In this document: positions 1 through 9,460 of the stretch, piece by piece
Numbering within the stretch: position 1 is the first letter of the stretch
How the letters are laid out: each line of letters opens with the position of its first letter
DNA from: Sabethes cyaneus
Lineage: Eukaryota > Arthropoda > Insecta > Diptera > Culicidae
Direction: 5' to 3'
DNA length: 64,000 nucleotides
NCBI RefSeq assembly: GCF_943734655.1
Contig: NC_071355.1
Coordinates: 95,301,449 to 95,365,448, forward strand
Notes under the pieces: generated by a model
The model's database searches: none
What the model was told of the DNA's origin: nothing
The model's input: the letters and a program-made list of their open reading frames with translations, nothing else
Program-made: the position numbers and the translations under genes

Positions 1-89
1 ACACACGAGATGTTGGCAGCGAAAACATGGTTGCCTGCCGATGGGTTGCTTTTTGGCGATTACCTGGTAGTCTGTTCTCTGTGCTTGTA
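1..89. repeat. Repeat fragments at window edge (families B and C)
   Basis: Bases 1-46 match the right-hand end of the 188-bp family B element seen complete at 905-1091 and 22250-22437. Bases 56-82 match the end of the CACAGAGAACAGA family (family C; other copies near 25.2, 26.5 and 60.9 kb). Both are cut by the window edge or by later insertions. No gene is visible here. Confidence 0.6.
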
Positions 90-461
90 GAGTGACTATA
101 TATAGAGTGGCGATAATGTCAAAATTGGAATGATAATTATCTGTCAGTGTCATTCCAAACGAGCAGACGACCAATCCAACGCGTATGCAGGAAAGAGAAA
201 GAAAATAAGCATTGCTATAGAGCCACCTCCACGACATCGCTATCTTGGTCTACAGAGTTTGACAGTACCCCCATTAAGTTGGACCCCTCAGTATTGTACC
301 CCAAACAACAATGGCGTCGCATTGATTTCCTATGGAGTGATTTCCCGCCCAGTATTTTTGACGTTTCAGATTCAGTCACAGAACAATGGCGACGTGCCGG
401 GGAGTCGTATAGAGCTTAGCATACTTTTGGGATGACATGCCGCCACTGTATATAGTTACTC
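90..461. mobile_element. TA-target MITE family A, copy 1 (interrupted)
   Basis: The terminal inverted repeat starts GAGTGACTATATA and its complement closes the element. TA lies on both sides (88-89 and 462-463), as expected of Tc1/mariner-type insertion. The intact size of the family, seen at 9223-9402 and 25660-25839, is 180 bp. This copy is longer because a 184-bp element sits inside it at 224-407. It has no coding capacity; the two short overlapping reading frames here are chance products of the repeat. Confidence 0.85.
224..407 (+). mobile_element. 184-bp element with 8-bp target duplication, copy 1
   Basis: It is flanked by a perfect TATAGAGC duplication (216-223 and 408-415). The sequence begins CACCTCCACGAC and ends GGGGAGTCG. 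The same 184 bp occurs inverted at 7108-7291 with a different perfect 8-bp duplication, so both ends are exact. The terminal inverted repeat is short and poor (CACCTCC against CGACTCC). The 8-bp duplication suggests a hAT- or P-like transposase acting in trans; the superfamily is inference. Confidence 0.85.
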
Positions 462-463
462 TA

Positions 464-873
464 GGTGCTTGCACACTTAAAAAAAAGTACCGAGTTCGGT
501 AAAATATCGTTAATTTTACCGAACTCTGAGCAGCAGAACATTCGGTAAAATTTTTTTATGATGCCAAACATTACTAATGATCCGTAAACGTCGATTGGCA
601 CCATCGAATTTTACTGAACGTTCGGCTGCTCAGAGTTCGGTAAAAAAAATTTAAGTGTGTGGTAGGTGTTTCCACTGCGGCGTCGTCATACACCGAAAAA
701 ACTATCCAGCTTTTTATGAGCCATAATGGCGGACGGCGTTCGTCATATTTGAGCAGCATTTTTGACATTTCCCTAGTACCGAGATTTTTACTGAGATCTC
801 AGCTGTTGAGATCTCGGAAATTTATTTTACCGTACTCGGCGATAAAATTTAAGTGTGTACATATTCGAAACAC
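464..873. repeat. Inverted-repeat element(s) with ACACTTAAATTTTACCGA-type ends
   Basis: From about 471 to 660 the sequence starts CACACTTAAA plus an A-run and CCGAGTTCGG, and closes with the inverted motif (GAGTTCGGTAAA, A-run, TTTAAGTGTGTG). TAGGTGCTT on the left and TAGGTGTTT on the right look like a target duplication with one change. A related end (AAATTTAAGTGTGTACA) recurs at about 855-873, so a second partial copy abuts it. No gene is seen. Confidence 0.6.
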
Positions 874-904
874 TGGCAACTCCAATGTCAGTTACTGTAG
901 CAAC

Positions 905-1091
905 CAACCCATCGACATCTCTATATGGAACTGCAGTAAACGTCAGCGACAGCATGTCCTGGGCTCAAAATTTGACAGCGGGCCCAAATCAGACTGCTGG
1001 CAGTTGAGTGAAACGCAGTGCTGATATGCTATCTCATTTTCGCACACACGAGATGTTGGCAGCGAAAACATGGTTGCCTGCCGATGGGGTG
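905..1091. mobile_element. MITE family B, copy 1 (8-bp TSD)
   Basis: A 187-bp element beginning CAACCCATCGACA and ending TGCCGATGGGGTG. It is flanked by the exact duplication GTAGCAAC (897-904 and 1092-1099). Complete relatives lie at 22250-22437 and 25468 onward. The 8-bp duplications point to a hAT/P-like mechanism; no coding sequence is present. Confidence 0.85.
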
Positions 1092-1099
1092 GTAGCAAC

Positions 1100-1468
1100 C
1101 GTAGAACGGGTCGATTTTGTTTGTTATTTGTCGAACACGGCTAAATATTGAAAACAGAAACCAAAGCGCATTTCAAAATTTTCTGTTATTTTGGCTTGGT
1201 ATGGTCAAACAGGTATCGTATTTAAAGTTTTTCTACATTGAATCGAACCATTTCACCATTCAGCCAGCATGACCTCACCGCGGTGGTACTAGCTATGGAT
1301 TTTTCATCTTTGAGCACCGGAAAATCAGTACTACTTCATCGAAGTCCGCCGAGAAGCGTTTGGCTGCGATTCATTGACCTCAGAGGTGGCGACCACTATA
1401 ATCGCGGTATATTCTCGACCTATATGCCAATGACTCGTCATCGGATTCAAAATCAGTAGAATCAATAT
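1100..1468. other. Gene-free stretch
   Basis: I see no recognisable coding region, RNA gene or repeat family here. A 73-codon frame at 1238-1459 has no recognisable motif and no neighbouring exon. Confidence 0.5.
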
Positions 1469-2541
1469 ATATATGGGTCATTCCACGGGAAATTTACAGT
1501 CAAATTTTTTTTTCTCTTCGGGATATTTTTTTTACGTTCTTTGTTCAAAAAAAATCGACACGTATTTTTGTATTTCGCTGTTACTGTTGGAATTCGCAAG
1601 ATATGATTCTTTAAAGTATTGTAATCCGAAAAAATCATTATCTTTTAAATGCTGATTGTAAACATAGTTTGTAATATCAAAAAATGACTTTCTACCAGAT
1701 GTGTCCCACTATTCCACAAGCTTTCAAAATTGGTATACCATACCTTCTCTCGATTGTTTTTCAATAGTTAAATAGTGCATTTTTATAAACAATTGCAATT
1801 TTTTCAAAGTTGGAACTTTTTTTTCTCGATTTTTTTTACTTTAAAATATTTGTTCATCTTTCTCGAAGAAGCATGCAAAATTTGGAAATGGAGAAATGAA
1901 AACTCTAGAAGCTATGAATTTTTATATCGATGCGCGCACGTTAATGCAAACGAGCGGACGAATGCGCGTGCTTCAACGACACGTTACACTTAATAGAATC
2001 AAAGGCGGCCTCGTTATGAAGCTGCCCGTGGGTTAGAACATCGATTGAGCATTACCGCTCGCTTCACATTAACACACGCGCTGAGACATAAAAACTCATA
2101 ACTTCCAGAGTTTTCATTTCTCCATTTCCAAATTTTGCATGCTTCTTCGAGAAAGATGAACAAATATTTTAAAGTAAAAAAAATCGAGAAAAAAAAGTTC
2201 CTACTTTGAAAAAATTGCAGTTGTTTATAAAAATGCACTATTTAACTATTTAAAAACAATCAAGAGAAGGTATGGTATACCAATTTTGAAAGCTTGTGGA
2301 ATAGTGAACACATCTGGTAGAAAGTCATTTTTTGATATTACAAACTATGTTTACAATCAGCATTTAAAAGATGATTTTTTCGGATTACAATACTTTAAAG
2401 AATCATATCTTGCGAATTCCAACAGTAACAGCGAAATACAAAAATACGTGTCGATTTTTTTTTAACAAAGAACGTAAAAAAAATATCCCGAAGAGAAAAA
2501 AAATTTTGTCTGTAAATTTCCCGTGGAATGACCCATATATA
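1469..2541. mobile_element. Foldback element with ~0.5-kb inverted arms
   Basis: The left arm (about 1469-1940) reads TATATGGGTCATTCCACGGG inward, and its near-exact reverse complement forms the right arm (about 2080-2541). Arm similarity is obvious over several hundred bases, including A/T runs and the segment containing TTTGGAAATGGAGAAATG. The middle (about 1940-2080) has diverged. Mirrored short frames on the two strands are a by-product of the arms. It has no transposase. A transcript would fold into a long double-stranded RNA. Confidence 0.85.
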
Positions 2542-2993
2542 GAATGCCAGTGTCGCTGTTTTTCTACAGAACTCATTGTGGTAAACATGATGCTAACAAT
2601 CTGTATCAAGTCTGTGAATCGGGAACTTCATCGTCAAAGTTGCTCATTGTTATTTATCTGTTCTTTATCTGTGCGTTGGTTGGTGCTGTCATCAGTGCCG
2701 CTCATCGCTGTGTTTTCATGCCAGTGAAATGTTTTTTAACGTTCTTTTTCTTTTCGTTCGGATGAATTGAATCCAATAACTGCACCGATTTTTTCAGAAA
2801 TTTGAAGCAAGCGAAGTTTCCCATCACATTACTTGGGAGCCATATTTCAAATTTTAAACTGGTTGTCAAACTTTGACAATGAGATTCCCCTTTTGATGAA
2901 TCTCAGGCACACACACAAATGCATATATAATGTAAATACATTATCTGAACATGTGTGATGTTTACCACGCGCATTGCAGCGACACTGGCATTC
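2542..2993. mobile_element. TA-target inverted-repeat element
   Basis: The terminal repeat GAATGCCAGTGTCGCTG at 2542 is matched by its exact complement ending at 2993. TA lies at both ends (2540-2541, 2994-2995). The 452-bp interior has no recognisable coding sequence. It abuts the foldback element directly on its left. Confidence 0.8.
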
Positions 2994-2995
2994 TA

Positions 2996-3241
2996 TCGAC
3001 CTTTTCGCGTGCCTAATGGCGGCTAGTTAAAGCCCTATAATGATATACATTTATAGGGCTTCAGGGCTAGTGGGCACAACTTTCGGAAAAATGGCATACT
3101 TTTGGCAACTCTGCTTACGTCAAGTTGACATTTTCCCCCTTGGAAAACTGTCAAGCGTACGTTAGCAAAGTTGCCAAAAGCATTTAAATATTTTCCAAAA
3201 GTTGTGCCCACCAGCCGCCATTAAGCACGCGAAAAGGTGGA
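2996..3241. mobile_element. TCGACCTTTTCGCG-ended MITE (family P), copy 1
   Basis: The ends are TCGACCTTTTCGCGTGC and GCACGCGAAAAGGTGGA, with TA on both sides (2994-2995 shared with the previous element, 3242-3243). Relatives are at 26224-26424 and 26175-26975. A small insert with its own AAGCCCTATA hairpin (about 3030-3062) sits near the left end. Confidence 0.8.
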
Positions 3242-3243
3242 TA

Positions 3244-3689
3244 TATATTGATTATACTTCAAAATCACTCTTATCGCCAGGAAGTTCGTTTTAATTTCAA
3301 TTGGCGAAACTTACCTGCAAGCAATTCCGTTACCCCGAACATTCCGTTCTGGTACGTTCGCAATCCGGTACAGATACACAGTTTCTCCGAAGAATTAAAA
3401 ACGAATTATTCAATAATTGTTTACTATTTTTCATGAATGATGTTTACCTTTATTTTGAGTTGCGTAGATTGGGTAAATAATACGTTAGTTTCTGTAGCAA
3501 CTGTTAAAAGCTTTGGTGAAAATATGACGAAAGCTCAAATCAAATCGTTGACAGACATTAACAACTAAAGCCTATTATGTTAGTGATATGAGCGCCACGT
3601 AACGGGTGCATTACCACTTACTTTCGAAATGGTGGCTAAGCTTTTACACACGTTACGAGCTCAAAGATGAATGTCTGTTCTCTGTGTTA
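3244..3689. other. Gene-free stretch
   Basis: The stretch is AT-rich; I recognise no feature. A 62-codon frame at 3248-3436 has no identifiable domain. Confidence 0.5.
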
Positions 3690-4114
3690 AAACCACGGGT
3701 AAAACACTTTCAGATGACCTGGTGTTCACATCAACTCATCGTGAAAGCCACGTGAATTTCAAATAGAATGACATTTCATAAGAATTACCCTTTGATTAAA
3801 CGTGTAAAACCAGTGAAATATTTATAAAAACTTATACCTTAATTTCATGTGGATTGCAACAGGATACGATCTACTGGTAAAACACGTGGATTTGCAGTGC
3901 GAAAGCAGTGACTACCATATTGATTGAAGGTTTGTTGGAAAAACATGGTTGTTTAACGTGTTTCCCATATGAAATATTTCATTTCACGTTAAATCGAAGG
4001 GAAACGCTTTTGATACCCGAATGATTGACAAATGAAACAACATTATCAATATTTGGACATTGAAATTCATGTGTAAGATCTCTTGGTAACGCCGTGTCTA
4101 TTTTTATCAGTGTA
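3690..4114. repeat. Repeat family D, copy 1
   Basis: This stretch is the reverse complement of about 59034-59680, apart from an element inserted in that copy. One end is CACTGATAAAAATAGACAC (complement of 4095-4114), and the matching end at 59 kb reads CACCGATAAAAATAGACAC. It has no coding content. The exact outer boundary near 3690 is uncertain. Confidence 0.65.
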
Positions 4115-4343
4115 GCGAATTACAATAATGTAATCTTTGATTACTACGCAATTACGGCGTACTGGAAACCCCTTGAGTAAAATGTTGAGTAATTTTCCTT
4201 TTGTTCTGCAAAATGAGTAGTTTTTAGGAACGTGCACAAAACCAAAACAATAATATACGACGATAAGAATCTAGTAGATATAAACAACGGACGATAAAAA
4301 TAAATATTTTTAAAGCGATAAAGTTTTCCAGCAAGTAAAAATA

Positions 4344-4711
4344 ATGCTGCAAGGTATGTTTGGAGTCGTGCTTACAGCATCGGTCGCTGTTTTGCTTTTA
4401 GTAGGTGTTTTGGGTCCTTCAATCTATCGATCCTTCAATTCACAATCACCGTACGGATATGATGCAGGTTTAAGCAACAATTATCCGCCTAATTATCAAA
4501 ATAACGAAGATGAGTAAGGGAAAACGTAAAACATTAATGCACAATACCTAATGTGCTTTATTTTTATTACAGAAATTGTACAATTTGCTTGAGCGGTACA
4601 AAAGGAAAATCATCCAGAAAGCTTCGCTGCAATCATGTGTTTCACAGTGAGTGCATTGCAAATTGGTTGAAGGAAAATCGAATTTGTCCAAACTGCAGAA
4701 AAGAGGCATAG
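4344..4711 (+). CDS. Small membrane-anchored RING-H2 finger protein (two exons)
   Basis: Probable E3 ubiquitin ligase. Exon 1 is 4344-4513 and exon 2 is 4573-4711, joined by a 59-bp intron (GTAAGG...TTACAG), giving 102 residues and ending TAG. An N-terminal hydrophobic stretch (about residues 8-27, VVLTASVAVLLLVGVLG) should anchor it in a membrane. The C-terminal half is a full C3H2C3 RING: C-x2-C, then CNH, H-x2-H-x2-C, then C-x10-C-P-x-C. The intron falls just before the first RING cysteine and keeps frame. An AATAAA lies at 4832-4837. The RING implies binding to an E2; substrate and compartment cannot be read. It resembles other short single-span RING-H2 ligases, but I cannot name an orthologue. 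An intact frame across a good intron argues against a pseudogene. Confidence 0.85.
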
Positions 4712-5011
4712 AAACTTGTAATACAATATTTAATATCCATCCTAGTGCCGTTGTTAATTGAAATATTCGCCAATAAGGCTTTACGAAAAATCAAGCAATA
4801 TTTATCTAAAGTAAATAGACGAAATGGCGAAAATAAAATATGAAGGTAATTAAAATTAAATTTATGAATGATTTTTAAACCTATTTTGGAGATACATAGG
4901 TATAGATACAAGGTCCGAGAGGGTATTGTCGGAGGGTGTTGTTTCTAAATTCAGCCTATTTTTCTTTTCTTTTGTCAATCAAAATACTTTACAGACATAC
5001 AATTTTAATAT
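4712..5011. other. 3' flank of RING-H2 gene
   Basis: It contains the candidate poly(A) signal AATAAA (4832-4837). Otherwise I see no gene or repeat until the family E element. Confidence 0.5.
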
Positions 5012-5019
5012 GTTATAAC

Positions 5020-5297
5020 CACAGACAAACAGACGAGACACTCGCGTTAATTCCATCGTCCAATAAAAAACCACTCATTTTTCAAAAAAGCATGTTTCGC
5101 AACAAGGCTACACCGCGGCGCGTGAGTGTTGCTTCGAGTTTTCAGTATAAAACCATTCAAATGTAAAAACCCTACAGCATAAAACCCTGCAAATTACTCC
5201 GCGACATGCATAACAGAGGGTGCTAGTGTGCAAACAAAATGTGTAGGACGATGGTTTTTAAAGGATTTTCTTCTATGTGTCATGTCAGTTCGTCAGT
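5020..5297. mobile_element. MITE family E, copy 1 (8-bp TSD)
   Basis: The 278-bp element begins CACAGACAAACAGACGAG and ends GTTCGTCAGT. GTTATAAC is duplicated at 5012-5019 and 5298-5305. Further copies are at 5718-6002 (direct) and 20733-21016 (inverted); a diverged relative is near 24395-24560. It is non-coding. Confidence 0.8.
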
Positions 5298-5305
5298 GTT
5301 ATAAC

Positions 5306-5717
5306 TAAGCGCGTAGGGCACTATATCTCTACATATTAGCGTTGGTAAGAGGAAACGCTTATCAACTTAGGGACTATATTGGCTCGTTTTATTATGCCTG
5401 ATTTTTGTTTTCAGTTACTTATTATAGTTCAAGTTGACACGTAATTTTCGAGCCGTAAATCTCGCATGTGCGTAGTATTTTTCGATATTAATTAAATTAT
5501 GGTTGTATATGAGCACCAATGGCATTATATTAAATTTATTAAAAATGTATTTTTTAAAGGTATCTTAATTTTCGTAGGAATAGCGTGCTGTCCCAAGTAT
5601 GCTCTTTCCAGCCATCATTTTGCAATTTTCATCGATCCTGGTCAATAACGGAGTAGCAGTACACGGGCGGTATCTAATGCTTATGCTTATGCTTATACAA
5701 TTTTAATATGTTATAAC
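5306..5717. repeat. Spacer with a repeat ending in (ATGCTT)n
   Basis: About 5585-5697 matches 39052-39175 (GTCCTAAGC/CCCAAGTATGC...GGTCAATAACGGAGTAGCAG...), and both copies finish in short TGCTTA tandem repeats. That is typical of the 3' tail of a LINE or SINE, which is inference. The rest of the stretch shows nothing recognisable. Confidence 0.45.
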
Positions 5718-6002
5718 CACAGACAAACAGACGAGACACTCGCGATAATTCCATCGTCCAATCAAAAACCACTCGTTTTTCAAAAAAGCATGTTTCGCAA
5801 CATGGCCACACCGCGGCGTGCAAGTGTTGCTTTGAGTTTTCAATATAAAACCAATCAAATGTACAAAACCCTACAGCATAAAACCCTGCAAATGCAAGCT
5901 ACTCCGCAACATGCTTAACAGAGGGTGCCAGTGCGCAAGCAAAACGTGCAGGACGATGGTTTTTAAAGGATTTTCTTCTAAGTGGCATGTCAGTGCGTCA
6001 GT
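5718..6002. mobile_element. MITE family E, copy 2
   Basis: The ends and GTTATAAC duplication (5710-5717, 6003-6010) are the same as in copy 1. The 15 bases upstream (ATACAATTTTAATAT) are also shared with copy 1, but the downstream flanks differ. Confidence 0.8.
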
Positions 6003-6010
6003 GTTATAAC

Positions 6011-6342
6011 TATTTTTTCAAGTCTAAGTAATCTACGATTTTTTATTAAAAGGACATCAAAACCACCTATTCCTTCAATAGAACTAGGCCATAGGCTAAA
6101 AAACAGATGCAATCGCTTAATGGGCAGAAAATACCCTCCCGGGCCCTATTTAGTTTTTAATCGTAAGAAGTGGCACTAACAGCCTTATTCTGTATTCCAT
6201 CGCTGAAGCAATGAGAATAATAAATTCCAAACACCGGGTTCTCCATTCTTTGCTCCCCTCCCAACTCCACACAAACTTGGTACCGGATGGAAGAACGGGC
6301 CCTCCACTATTCCATGTAGTGCGATCTGTATCAATTACACTA
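6011..6342. other. Gene-free stretch
   Basis: No recognisable gene, RNA or repeat is seen. Overlapping short frames on both strands have no motifs. Confidence 0.5.
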
Positions 6343-6540
6343 CAGTGGACCCCCGTTCGTTTGAACGATTCCTCATGCAAAGTAACGGAGTTAGCTTTTA
6401 ATTTGAACAACTGGTAACCCTAAATATGCTGGAGCTTTTGTGAGCTGACTGCCCTGTTCTTTGTTATTGTTTTGGTGGTGTGATTAGTTGGCAGTTGCAA
6501 GCAGCGAATATTTCATTCTCCGATCAGATTTTTCTACCAT

Positions 6541-6824
6541 GGTGTATCTAGATCACCCCACTGTCACAAATGTCATTCCCATACATTGTTCGTGTAGCCA
6601 ACATCTCATCTAGCCCACAACCAACTTTGCCTCGGACAAAATGTATTTGTGAGTAGCCCGCTCTAACTTCAGCCTCGGATGAATGTGTATTGGTAAGCGC
6701 CCGAACAAAGTTACTTTTTTGCTTTTTTCCTTTTTGTGTCGGACGTGTACTAAGCGTAAAAAGATGTTAGCCGCCTCTTTACCCTTCAGTTTCATACGCC
6801 TGATCTAGATGCACTGGATACACC
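6541..6824. mobile_element. Insert with GGTGTATC ends
   Basis: It interrupts the 6343-7563 element where the 60.1-kb copy is continuous. The ends are GGTGTATCTAGATCA and TGATCTAGATGCACTGGATACACC (in two parts: TGATCTAGATGC, ACTGGATACACC). TTCTACCAT occurs just left and again at about 6829-6837, a plausible 9-bp duplication, so the right boundary is uncertain by a few bases. Confidence 0.55.
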
Positions 6825-6956
6825 ATGATTTCTACCATAATCGCTGGGAAAACGCATTTTGAAACAGATTAAACACGCTAGATCAGTACAAACAAATCGT
6901 GTTTATGTGCATTGTCTGCATAAGCAAATGATGTCATATTGAGAATGACATTTGAA

Positions 6957-7465
6957 CAAGGGTAAGACGCTGTGAACATTCCGTTCACCTCATTCATAGA
7001 AATTTTGTTCAGTATGTGCCTTACTGTGTCTCTGAGGTGCTGATCGTGTGAAACCTGTCAAACTCATCTGCGCCCAGCCAGATGGTTTTGATCGTTTTGA
7101 CAATAACCGACTCCCCGGCACGTCGCCATTGTTCTGTGACTGAATCTGAAACGTCAAAAATACTGGGCGGGAAATCACTCCATAGGAAATCAATGCGACG
7201 CCATTGTTGTTTGGGGTACAATACTGAGGGGTCCAACTTAATGGGGGTACTGTCAAACTCTGTAGACCAAGATAGCGATGTCGTGGAGGTGACAATAACA
7301 AACATTGGCAGGGCTGCCAATTTCTAACATTTCAAAATTTAAATGTCAAAAAGGTGGGCCACAGTGTGCCGTAAACTGTGAAATGAATGTACCGCAAATG
7401 TAATCAATGAGGTAAGCTGTTCCCTAAATTCAGCCTGCAACAATGTTCTAAGCGGCCTACCCTTG
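6957..7465. mobile_element. hAT-like MITE with CAAGGGTA ends, containing a second element
   Basis: The ends are CAAGGGTAAGACGCTGTGAA and its imperfect complement TTCTAAGCGGCCTACCCTTG. CATTTGAA is duplicated at 6949-6956 and 7466-7473. The uninterrupted sequence at 60.4 kb confirms the empty site. A 184-bp element plus its duplication sits inside (7108-7291), so the original insert was about 317 bp. Confidence 0.75.
7108..7291 (-). mobile_element. 184-bp element with 8-bp target duplication, copy 2
   Basis: This is the inverted copy of 224-407, flanked by ACAATAAC (7100-7107, 7292-7299). It is the innermost layer of a three-deep nest. Confidence 0.85.
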
Positions 7466-7565
7466 CATTTGAACCAATTTTAATTTGCACGTCGTGCAAA
7501 CCAACGGGGTTCAAATTAAAAAGTGTTCAGATTAAAAACGGTCAAACGAACGGGGGTCCACGGTA

Positions 7566-8926
7566 TACGTTGCCGATGATGTTCGCTGACGGTCTGTGTG
7601 ATTCCAGCTTTAAGCTGGAGTTAATCGATTGGTTATAACCTTTACGTCCTGTAACGGGGCGGGATGGGTTTTGGGGCAGGGAGCAGTGACAACCTTCACT
7701 TAAGCGCCAGGCAAGGATTAACTTGCCGTGAAGGAGCGTGTTTAGCGATACAATTCCGGTCCGGCTAGAATACCTCAGGGCAGGTCCACCGTGAATCCAC
7801 CGACGGACAGTAACAATTGGTTATGTAATGGGTATAGCATACGGTTGACTCTTCGGCGATCGGTTCCTACGATCGATGGTGTATAGGGCCACGGATGGGT
7901 GCAACTGCCTGCTCGCTCGGTGTGTTGCTCGGAGAATCGACACGTGTTGAGGCCGACTGACGACGGTCGCGCTCACAAGATGTAAGGGAAGACCTCCGTT
8001 TGAAGGAGGGTGCTGGTGGTCCTTTGCTTCGTTCGACTAGGTAATCTAACCTCGCTTTAGCGCCTATATTTTCTAGCCGTGTTTTTTTCCACTTTTTCCG
8101 AATACTAGTTTACTTCGCTTTTCGTCTTCTCATGTATCACTTTGCGTCTTCTAACTTCTAGCCCTTTCCAATCTTGCGTGTCGTCTCTTAGGTGGTTATC
8201 TTTAAAATCGCTCATTTCCCAGACTGATTTGCCTGTCCTGTCAAGCACAGGACTTTACGACGGGACCGACGATTCAGCTTCGGCTAGTTTCGCCAGGTTC
8301 CATCCGGTGGGCATTAGCAGGGTTTGTTTACTATCGCGGTACCCTAACCTTTTTTCGGGGATAACGGCAGGTAACGCGAACAGGCTTTTAGTGACGGTTG
8401 TGTGTGGGATTGGACAATAGGGTTTGTTACCTTATTTATTTTGTAACCTCATTACAATCCCCGACACCAAAATAGTTTTGCGTCCCGTAGTACTGTCCAC
8501 GAGTGTTTTGGAATGTGCAGTCAGACTTAGGCTAGTTACATAGAAATCGAGGAGACCGCATTTTTTGGTTTTTGTATAGAAAAAGACGAAGGGTATTACC
8601 CAGTTTTCTAAAAATTCCTTACAAAATTCCGTGCCTGACTGACAAATTTTCGAATTATCTTTTGACGGTGGCACAGTTAGTATCTAGATAAAGTTTAGTT
8701 TGGTTTTTAGGCTTCAGCGTGGTATTTAAACCGGCCTACTGCGTGCAAACTGGATGATTAAAAGCAAAGCCTTGGGGTTAAACATCCTTTCTAAGATTTG
8801 ACCCATTTTTATCGACAGACTTCACAGCCAGATATTAGAGTACAAGACAGTTACGGGGCTGCAACAATCCTACTGACTCTATCTAGAAGCACTGCCTAGC
8901 TGAGATTTGATTGGTTTGGTTTCTTA
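7566..8926. other. GC-richer unassigned segment
   Basis: From about 7566 to 8450 base composition is clearly richer in G+C than the neighbours, with no long frame (longest plausible frame 92 codons at 8142-8420, no motif). It could be the 5' untranslated part of a non-LTR retrotransposon or a diverged gene relic; I cannot decide. No element ends were found. Confidence 0.35.
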
Positions 8927-9045
8927 TGTCGAATTTGTTTATTCAATCCGGGTTGAAACTGGATGAATTTTATCTGTCAGATAGGAGCAAATGAACACAA
9001 AAAGTTCATCCAGTTCCAATCCGGATTGAATAAACAAATTCGACA
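8927..9045. mobile_element. 119-bp PIF/Harbinger-like MITE, copy 1
   Basis: The terminal repeats TGTCGAATTTGTTTATTCAA and the complement at the right end extend over roughly 37 bp. TTA duplications lie at 8924-8926 and 9046-9048. The same element, with TTA again, lies at 20392-20510. A TWA 3-bp target is characteristic of PIF/Harbinger; family assignment is inference. Confidence 0.8.
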
Positions 9046-9222
9046 TTAGATCAGCATCGTATCTCGAAACCAACGAACTGGCTGATTGCGTGTGGTTAAT
9101 TTAGTAGGTAAGCGCCTGCCACTGTAATAATTAAATTTGTTAGAAATTGTCAAAGAATAAAATTTTAAATAATCCGGCATAATCGATCGGCCAGTTAATC
9201 GATTATCTAATAATCGGAACTA

Positions 9223-9402
9223 GAGTGACTATATACAGAGTGGCGACAATGTCAAAATTGGAATGATAATTATCTGTCAGTGTCATTCCAATCGAGCAGA
9301 CAACCTATCCAACGCGTATGCAGAAAAGAGAAAGAAAAACCTAGGATAAACCGCATTGCATACATTTGGGATGACTTGGCGCCACTCTGTATATAGTCAC
9401 TC
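9223..9402. mobile_element. MITE family A, intact 180-bp copy
   Basis: The ends are GAGTGACTATATACAGAGTG and the complement, with TA at 9221-9222 and 9403-9404. Bases on both sides (TAATCGG / ATCGGAAC) are AT-rich repeats related to the TAGTGATGTCCG family. Confidence 0.85.
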
Positions 9403-9460
9403 TAATCGGAACATAAAGCAATCGATTAAAAATTAATCGATTATTTTAGCGGATAATCTA

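Larger units (their letters stand above)
6343..7563. mobile_element. Tigger/pogo-like TA element, copy 1, with nested insertions
   Basis: The terminal repeats CAGTGGACCCCCGTTCG and CGAACGGGGGTCCACGG are bounded by TA (6341-6342, 7564-7565). The intact relative at 60073-60477 is 405 bp, so about 800 bp here are later insertions: one at about 6541-6820 and another at 6957-7465. TA target and CAGTGG ends suggest a pogo-like mobilising enzyme, which is inference. No transposase gene is present. Confidence 0.8.

Noticed and set aside
130..435. Overlapping 90- and 101-codon frames
   Set aside because: They run through a MITE and its nested 184-bp element; the same peptides recur inverted at 7.0-7.3 kb because the repeat does.
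1775..2238. Pair of near-identical short proteins on opposite strands
   Set aside because: Produced by the two inverted arms of the foldback element; no sign of selection for protein.
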